A DNA stretch of 33,219 nt. It comes from CAIOZW01 sp049318845 (GTDB lineage: Bacteria; Acidobacteriota; Blastocatellia; RBC074). Below the pieces are notes generated by a model. It worked only from the letters and a program-made list of their open reading frames with translations. It did not search any database and was not told the origin of the DNA. Shown here piece after piece: positions 27,366 to 33,219 of this stretch; within the stretch, counting starts at the first letter, position 1, and every line of letters begins with the position of its first letter. Both the position numbers and the translations under genes were made by a program. The stretch spans positions 1 through 33,219 of the forward strand of contig JBMOFH010000005.1 in NCBI GenBank assembly GCA_049318845.1, in the 5' to 3' direction.

Positions 27366-29558
27366 TCAGGACATGAAGAGAATTTCACGATACTTCGGCA
27401 GTGGCCAGAGCGCATCCTCGACCACCAATTCAAGGGTGTCACAGACGGCACGAACCACCTCCATCGCCGGCCCGACCTCGTAAGCAAGCGCCGTCGCCTT
27501 CTTCAGCAGATCCTCGGACTCCGCCTTCTCGGCAGCAGCGTGGAGAGCGGCGAGCGCCGTCTTCAACTCAGAGATAAGTCCGGCCACCTTCTCGACATCG
27601 GCAACCTGACCGGCAATCAGCGCGGCGTCGATTCCGACGCTCTTCAGATTACCGACCGCCGTGACCAGCGTTGCCTGGTGCTTGTAGGCTGCCGGCACGA
27701 TCATCGTCGAGACCATCTCACTCAGACAGGCAACCTCGATCTCGAGATCCTTGATGTAGCGCTCGAGCTCGAGGTGATAACGCGCCTCGAGTTCATCGTG
27801 ACTGTAAACACCACAACCGGTAAAGAGCGCCTTGGCCTCCTCTGCGTCAAGCTGCGCGAGAGCCTCTGGCGTCTTGCGCAGGTTCGGCAGACCACGCTTC
27901 TCCGCCTCGACAACCCACTCGTCGGAGTAGTTGTTGCCCTCGAAGCGGATCGCCTTCGTTTCGATCACGTACTCACGAACGACTTCGATGACCGCCTTCT
28001 TCAGATCGCCAACCTTCTTCACACGCTCGCCGAGCCGGGCCGCAACCTCGTCCAGCGCCTCACCCACCGCCGCATTCAGCGTCGCCATCGGCGTCGCCGT
28101 CGAGGCACTCGAACCAACGGCGCGGAACTCAAACTTGTTGCCCGTAAAGGCAAATGGTGAGGTCCGGTTTCGATCCGTGTTGTCCTTCGCGATCTCTGGC
28201 AACTTCGAGATGCCGAGATTGATCACCTGCGTCTCCGTCGTCGCCCCCTCGAGCGTCCCCGCCTCGATCGCATCCAGCACCTTCGTCAAGGCTCCACCAA
28301 GGAAGATCGAGATGATCGCCGGCGGCGCCTCGTTCGCTCCAAGCCGATGGTCGTTGCCCGAGCTGGCAATCGCCGCCCGCAGCAACCTCGAATGCTTGAA
28401 GACACCCTTCATTGTCGCCACCAGGAATACGAGGAACTGCAGATTCGCCTCAGGCGTCGCCCCAGGCTCGAGCAGGTTCTCCCCATCCGACGTTGCCATC
28501 GACCAGTTGTTGTGCTTTCCACTTCCGTTGATGCCCGCGAATGGCTTCTCGTGGATCAGGAACGCCAGACCGTGCCGCTTTGCAACCTGCCGCAAAACCT
28601 CCATCGTCAACTGGTTGTGATCCGTCGCCACTCCAACCATCTCAAAGACCGGCGCCAGCTCGAACTGGCTCGGCGCAACCTCGTTGTGACGGGTCTTGAC
28701 CGGGATCCCAAGCTTGAAGCACTCGTGCTCGACCTCCTGCATGTAGGCTAGTACCCGGCTCTTGATGCTGCCGAAATACTGATCCTCCAACTGCTGCCCC
28801 TTCGCCGACGGCGCGCCAACCAGCGTCCGTCCGGCGGCCTGCAGATCCGGCCGCAGTGCATAGAAGGCCTCGTCGATCAGAAAATATTCCTGCTCCGGTC
28901 CAAGCGTCGCCTCGACGTGCGTCGGTGCCTTACTGAAGAGCGCCAGAACCTTCAACGCATTGTTGCTCAGATATTCGACCGAACGGAGCAGCGGAGTCTT
29001 CTTATCGAGCGCCTGACCGTGATACGAGATGAACGCCGACGGAATGCAGAGCGTCTTGCCGTTTGGCCCTTCCTGGATGAAGATCGGGCTCGAAGGATCC
29101 CAGATCGTATAACCACGCGCCTCAAACGTCGCCCTCATCCCTCCCGATGGAAAACTGGACGCGTCAGGCTCGCTCTGGACAAGCTGCGAGGCGGAAAAAC
29201 GCTCGATCACCTTGCCATCGCTGTCAACCGTCAGAAATGCGTCGTGCTTCTCCGCCGTGATCCCGGTATTCGGCTGGAACCAGTGGCAGAAATGGGTGCA
29301 GCCATTCTCGAGCGCCCACTCCTTGATCGCGTGCGCCACACTCGGTGCAATGCTCTGGTCGAGCTTGTGACCGGTATGGATCGTCTTCACCAGCGACTTG
29401 TATACCTCCTTCGGCAGTTTCTCCGCCATCACCTTGTGGCTGAAGGTGTTGACGCCGAAATAGTCCGAAGCCTTCTGTCCATTCGCAAATATCCGCGGGG
29501 TCCGCTTAGTCACTTCACCGACCGCCCACAAACGCCCCTGATTGCCTGACACACTCAT
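27366..29558 (-). CDS. glnN: Glutamine synthetase, type III
   Basis: Makes glutamine from glutamate, ammonia and ATP. At 730 residues it is far longer than type I or II enzymes and matches the type III family. Signatures include FGVNTFSHKVM near the N-terminus, FCHWFQPNTG, LGPEQEYFLID, RHNEVAPSQFELAP, INGSGKHNNWS and NRTSPFAFTGNKFEFRA, plus a long helical C-terminal region. ATG 29558 has GAGGAGA six bases upstream. It is preceded by a leader of about 260 nt and a -24/-12 promoter, and the next gene upstream encodes a sigma-54 activator, so nitrogen-responsive transcription is the natural reading. Two terminators follow. Confidence 0.97.
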   Translation of the reverse strand: MSVSGNQGRLWAVGEVTKRTPRIFANGQKASDYFGVNTFSHKVMAEKLPKEVYKSLVKTIHTGHKLDQSIAPSVAHAIKEWALENGCTHFCHWFQPNTGITAEKHDAFLTVDSDGKVIERFSASQLVQSEPDASSFPSGGMRATFEARGYTIWDPSSPIFIQEGPNGKTLCIPSAFISYHGQALDKKTPLLRSVEYLSNNALKVLALFSKAPTHVEATLGPEQEYFLIDEAFYALRPDLQAAGRTLVGAPSAKGQQLEDQYFGSIKSRVLAYMQEVEHECFKLGIPVKTRHNEVAPSQFELAPVFEMVGVATDHNQLTMEVLRQVAKRHGLAFLIHEKPFAGINGSGKHNNWSMATSDGENLLEPGATPEANLQFLVFLVATMKGVFKHSRLLRAAIASSGNDHRLGANEAPPAIISIFLGGALTKVLDAIEAGTLEGATTETQVINLGISKLPEIAKDNTDRNRTSPFAFTGNKFEFRAVGSSASTATPMATLNAAVGEALDEVAARLGERVKKVGDLKKAVIEVVREYVIETKAIRFEGNNYSDEWVVEAEKRGLPNLRKTPEALAQLDAEEAKALFTGCGVYSHDELEARYHLELERYIKDLEIEVACLSEMVSTMIVPAAYKHQATLVTAVGNLKSVGIDAALIAGQVADVEKVAGLISELKTALAALHAAAEKAESEDLLKKATALAYEVGPAMEVVRAVCDTLELVVEDALWPLPKYREILFMS

Positions 29559-29722
29559 ACTTTCTCCTCGATTTGGTTTCCTCAGCGATTCAGTCCGGGG
29601 TCTGAAGATCCTCAGCCAACCCCCGTAACCAGATAATCCCTCAACTCAATTCACATAAAATCAATTCGATACATCGGAATCTGCTGCCGCCAAGCTTCGC
29701 TCCGAGACGAGCCGACCTGCTT

Positions 29723-29814
29723 CCCGGGGGCAATCTGCCTCCCGGCTGAAACCGTGATTCACCAGTCACACCTGGATTCGGCGACGATCCGGTCGCGGCC
29801 CGACTTCTCTCGGG
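29723..29814 (-). other. Structured 5' leader of glnN
   Basis: Within the predicted leader (about 29559-29816) two hairpins stand out: CCCGA/TCGGG (29799-29814), right at the expected transcript start, and a stronger stem of nine pairs with one bulged A (29724-29732 with 29736-29745). I could not match the leader to any riboswitch class I know. Confidence 0.4.
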
Positions 29815-29826
29815 AAATATACATCA

Positions 29827-29842
29827 TGCAAAAAGCTTGCCA
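29827..29842 (-). promoter_or_regulatory. Sigma-54 (-24/-12) promoter of glnN
   Basis: On the minus strand the site reads TGGCAAGCTTTTTGCA. Against the consensus TGGCACG-N4-TTGCW it has the invariant GG and GC, the right spacing, a preceding T and only one changed base (A for C in GGCAC). It points to glnN, with a start predicted near 29816. The gene just upstream encodes a sigma-54 activator with an intact GAFTGA loop. Confidence 0.75.
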
Positions 29843-30048
29843 AAGCCGGTGATAAAAGCTAACTGCTCATTTTGCTATAGTTGCACGGAACAGTCCACTT
29901 TCGACCGCACTGGCAAATATAACAAATACGTAGGATTGAAGCCCTAAAACTACATTAACGTCAAAATCATTCGCTCCCGTAACCAGCTTCCCGCTAATTC
30001 CGGTCATTCCGGCAACTAAACGGGCCAACGGGTGCAGTGTAACGAAAA
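29843..30048. other. Region between the activator gene and the glnN promoter
   Basis: 206 bp that should hold the activator binding sites if the glnN promoter is enhancer-driven. I find no perfect dyad. TGCAC (29882-29886) and GTGCA (30032-30036) are inverted half-sites about 150 bp apart, and ATTCCGG occurs twice near 29997-30012. No clear terminator for the activator gene is seen. Confidence 0.35.
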
Positions 30049-31578
<1,530 letters not shown>

Positions 31579-31590
31579 ATCTTCTCTTCC

Positions 31591-31618
31591 CCACTCTCCG
31601 GCTCTTTCCACTCTCCGG
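31591..31618. repeat. 11-bp direct repeat, 17-bp period, before the activator start
   Basis: CCACTCTCCGG occurs at 31591-31601 and 31608-31618. On the minus strand this is CCGGAGAGTGG twice in the 5' untranslated region of the sigma-54 activator, so each copy carries an SD-like GGAGAG. Confidence 0.6.
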
Positions 31619-31769
31619 CAAAATATTTCACAATATCTGGTCTGATCGACCCGTCGGAGGCGTGAATAATACATTTTTGTTGCAATAGAGCCAGAAGATA
31701 ACATTTACGTATCTCAAAGAGAAGCGGCGGGCGAAACAAAATACGCGAACAAAGAAAAATAACCGGAAT

Positions 31770-31785
31770 CCTTCGTGCCCGAAGG
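31770..31785. promoter_or_regulatory. Inverted repeat in the divergent intergenic region
   Basis: A perfect 6-bp dyad CCTTCG-TGCC-CGAAGG lies between the divergent activator and hydrolase genes. It could be an operator for either gene or a small hairpin; no function can be assigned. Confidence 0.35.
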
Positions 31786-31875
31786 TAAAGCCCAAACGTA
31801 AAGTGATTAAAATATGGAGCGAATGAATTAGTAACGGAGCGGCAGGATGGCTTGAAAGCTTGTCAAGGGCCGTCA

Positions 31876-32967
31876 ATGCGTCGTAGCATGGCCCAAATGT
31901 TGAAACAAGTTATGCACAGGATGGAGCGACGGCTTCACGCGCGGGACATCGATCAGCGAACGATGCACCCCTTCGAGTGGGGGCTCGGGCATCTGGATCG
32001 CCAGTTCAGTGCGAGTGATCCGCGCGAGGCGATCCGAGCGCTGAATGAAGAGGTGGCGGCCGACAGCGACCGCTTCTTCAGCGCGGTGCCGGGAGTCGAC
32101 GAGAACTTCATCCTTGAACCCGGTGCGGCTGGTGCATTTCTCCTCCGATACACGAGCGGACTGCCCACGCCATATCCGGAGAACAATGTGGTCCACGCAC
32201 GCTATTATGCCGCCGATGGGCGGTTGAACGAGGCAACGGGCTGGGGGCGGCGGGCGGTAATCGTCAGTCCGCAATGGAATGCGGACGAACAGTCCCACGT
32301 TGCGCTCTGCCATTTACTGAACCGGTTTGGCATCTCCGCGCTCCGGCTGAGTCTGCCATATCACGACTCACGGCGTCCGCCGGAACTGAACCGCGCCGAC
32401 TATTTGATCAGCGCCAACATCGGGCGGACTATCCAGGCGGTACGACAGGCGGTGATCGACATCAGGCAAGCGGCTGGCTGGCTTGAGCGGCAAGGGTATA
32501 AGCAGATCGGGGTGATGGGATCGAGCATCGGTTCGTGCGTCTCGTGGCTGGCATTCATTCACGATCCACGGCTCGAAATCGGAGTCTTCAACATGGTTTC
32601 GAGCTGGTTCGGGGATGTCGTCTGGCGAGCACTGACGACATCGCACATCAGAGCGGCGATTGAACCCCACCTGACGGCGGTCGAGTTGCGGGAGATGTGG
32701 CGGAGCATCAGCCCGAGCGGCCATCTGCACCGGCTGCCGGAGGTTCGCCGTCCGGCTCGGCTGATATCGGCCCGCTATGATCTGACATTTCTGCCTGATC
32801 TGACAGCGATCTTCATGGATGATGTCGCGCGGCACGGAGTGCCAGCCGACCGGAAATTTCTCGCCTGCGGCCATTACACGATCGGGCGGTCGCCGTTCAA
32901 ATATTTTGATGCCTGGCACATCGTCGACTTCTTTCGGCGCCAATGGCCGGCGAAGAGCGACGGTTAA
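31876..32967 (+). CDS. Alpha/beta hydrolase (ABHD18-like)
   Basis: A protein of about 363 residues without a signal peptide or membrane segment. The likely triad is visible: nucleophile S217 in the elbow GSSIGS (215-220), D302 in ARYDLTFLPD and H333 in CGHYTIG. The strand before the elbow (YKQIGVMG) and the preceding segments RRAVIVSPQW and SALRLSLPYHD fit the alpha/beta-hydrolase core. The overall pattern recalls the ABHD18-like group of unknown substrate. ATG 31876 is preceded by AAGGG at good spacing; in-frame ATGs at 31888 and 31897 and a TTG at 31852 are alternatives. It is divergent from the sigma-54 activator and 50 nt ahead of the next gene. Confidence 0.75.
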   Translation: MRRSMAQMLKQVMHRMERRLHARDIDQRTMHPFEWGLGHLDRQFSASDPREAIRALNEEVAADSDRFFSAVPGVDENFILEPGAAGAFLLRYTSGLPTPYPENNVVHARYYAADGRLNEATGWGRRAVIVSPQWNADEQSHVALCHLLNRFGISALRLSLPYHDSRRPPELNRADYLISANIGRTIQAVRQAVIDIRQAAGWLERQGYKQIGVMGSSIGSCVSWLAFIHDPRLEIGVFNMVSSWFGDVVWRALTTSHIRAAIEPHLTAVELREMWRSISPSGHLHRLPEVRRPARLISARYDLTFLPDLTAIFMDDVARHGVPADRKFLACGHYTIGRSPFKYFDAWHIVDFFRRQWPAKSDG

Positions 32968-33017
32968 CCATTATCATTGGCCAGTGGCCGGCAACAAAAC
33001 TTCGAGGAGTGTTCGAA

Positions 33018-33219
33018 ATGGAGCAATTCGGTGTAGTGGGCGGGAGATTTTCGAAATTGCTCATGCTGGCAGCGCTTCTGACGTTGACGCCCCAATTGGC
33101 GCGCGGTCAGGAGGTGGTCGATACCGAGCACGACGCGCAGTTATGGCCGGACGTGCAGATGACAATCAACCTGAAGAGTCAGTGGAGTGTCGTCTTCTTC
33201 GGAACGATGCGGCTGGGCC
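33018..33219 (+). CDS. Secreted, probably outer-membrane protein, truncated by window end
   Basis: The first 67 codons of a gene that runs off the right edge. ATG 33018 has GAGGAG (33004-33009) eight bases upstream. Residues 1-33 form a signal peptide (KLLMLAALLTLTPQLARGQ, cleavage near GQE). The mature part begins EVVDTEHDAQLWPDVQM and continues TINLKSQWSVVFFGTMRLG, whose alternating polar and hydrophobic residues suggest a beta strand of a barrel. The WPDVQ start recalls the DUF2490 family, but too little is present to be sure. It probably shares a transcript with the hydrolase gene 50 nt upstream. Confidence 0.6.
   Translation, partial: MEQFGVVGGRFSKLLMLAALLTLTPQLARGQEVVDTEHDAQLWPDVQMTINLKSQWSVVFFGTMRLG

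Noticed and set aside
29559..29816. glnN leader as a cobalamin or glutamine riboswitch
   Set aside because: The conserved cores I know for these classes are not found.

Overview
The window looks like chromosomal DNA of a free-living Gram-negative heterotroph, most likely an acidobacterium (possibly Blastocatellia-like). This is inferred from an Oar-like TonB-dependent receptor with an N-terminal carboxypeptidase-regulatory domain, several orphan MacB/FtsX-type permeases, a type III glutamine synthetase, an N-terminal WPxWRGP-type beta-propeller protein, moderately high G+C, and purine-rich Shine-Dalgarno (SD) sites. I saw no rRNA, tRNA, CRISPR array, insertion sequence or prophage gene. The layout is three blocks: plus strand to 14123, minus strand 14252-31578, then plus strand to the right edge.

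Block 1 (1-14123, plus). A fatty-acid beta-oxidation operon holds a long-chain acyl-CoA synthetase (N-terminus disrupted), a small ferredoxin-reductase-like protein, a FadN-type hydroxyacyl-CoA dehydrogenase/enoyl-CoA hydratase fusion, a thiolase and a FadE-type acyl-CoA dehydrogenase. Together they activate a fatty acid and run every step of the cycle. A separate metallo-beta-lactamase-fold hydrolase follows. Next comes an Oar-like TonB receptor with a secreted, duplicated carboxymuconolactone-decarboxylase/AhpD-like protein 34 bp downstream. The block ends in a 15-bp hairpin terminator that serves both strands and starts inside the last stop codon.

Block 2 (14252-31578, minus). In transcription order from the right: an NtrC/NifA-class sigma-54 activator with a GAF domain; type III glutamine synthetase (glnN) behind a good -24/-12 promoter and a roughly 260-nt leader, ending in two terminators; a pair of MacB-like permeases; ilvD; a secreted PQQ-type beta-propeller protein; and an apparent operon gatB - lipoprotein cyclophilin - permease - permease. 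A secreted 607-residue protein of unknown function follows. The two permease pairs have the same internal order, and neither has an ATPase or adaptor gene beside it.

Block 3 (31876-33219, plus). Diverging from the sigma-54 activator are an alpha/beta hydrolase and the start of a secreted, probably outer-membrane, protein cut by the window edge.

The strongest item for follow-up is the sigma-54 activator next to a sigma-54 promoter of glnN, which reads as a local nitrogen-control unit. Others are the degenerate reductase inside the beta-oxidation operon, the orphan permease pairs, the half-degenerate double CMD protein, and short tandem repeats in several intergenic regions.
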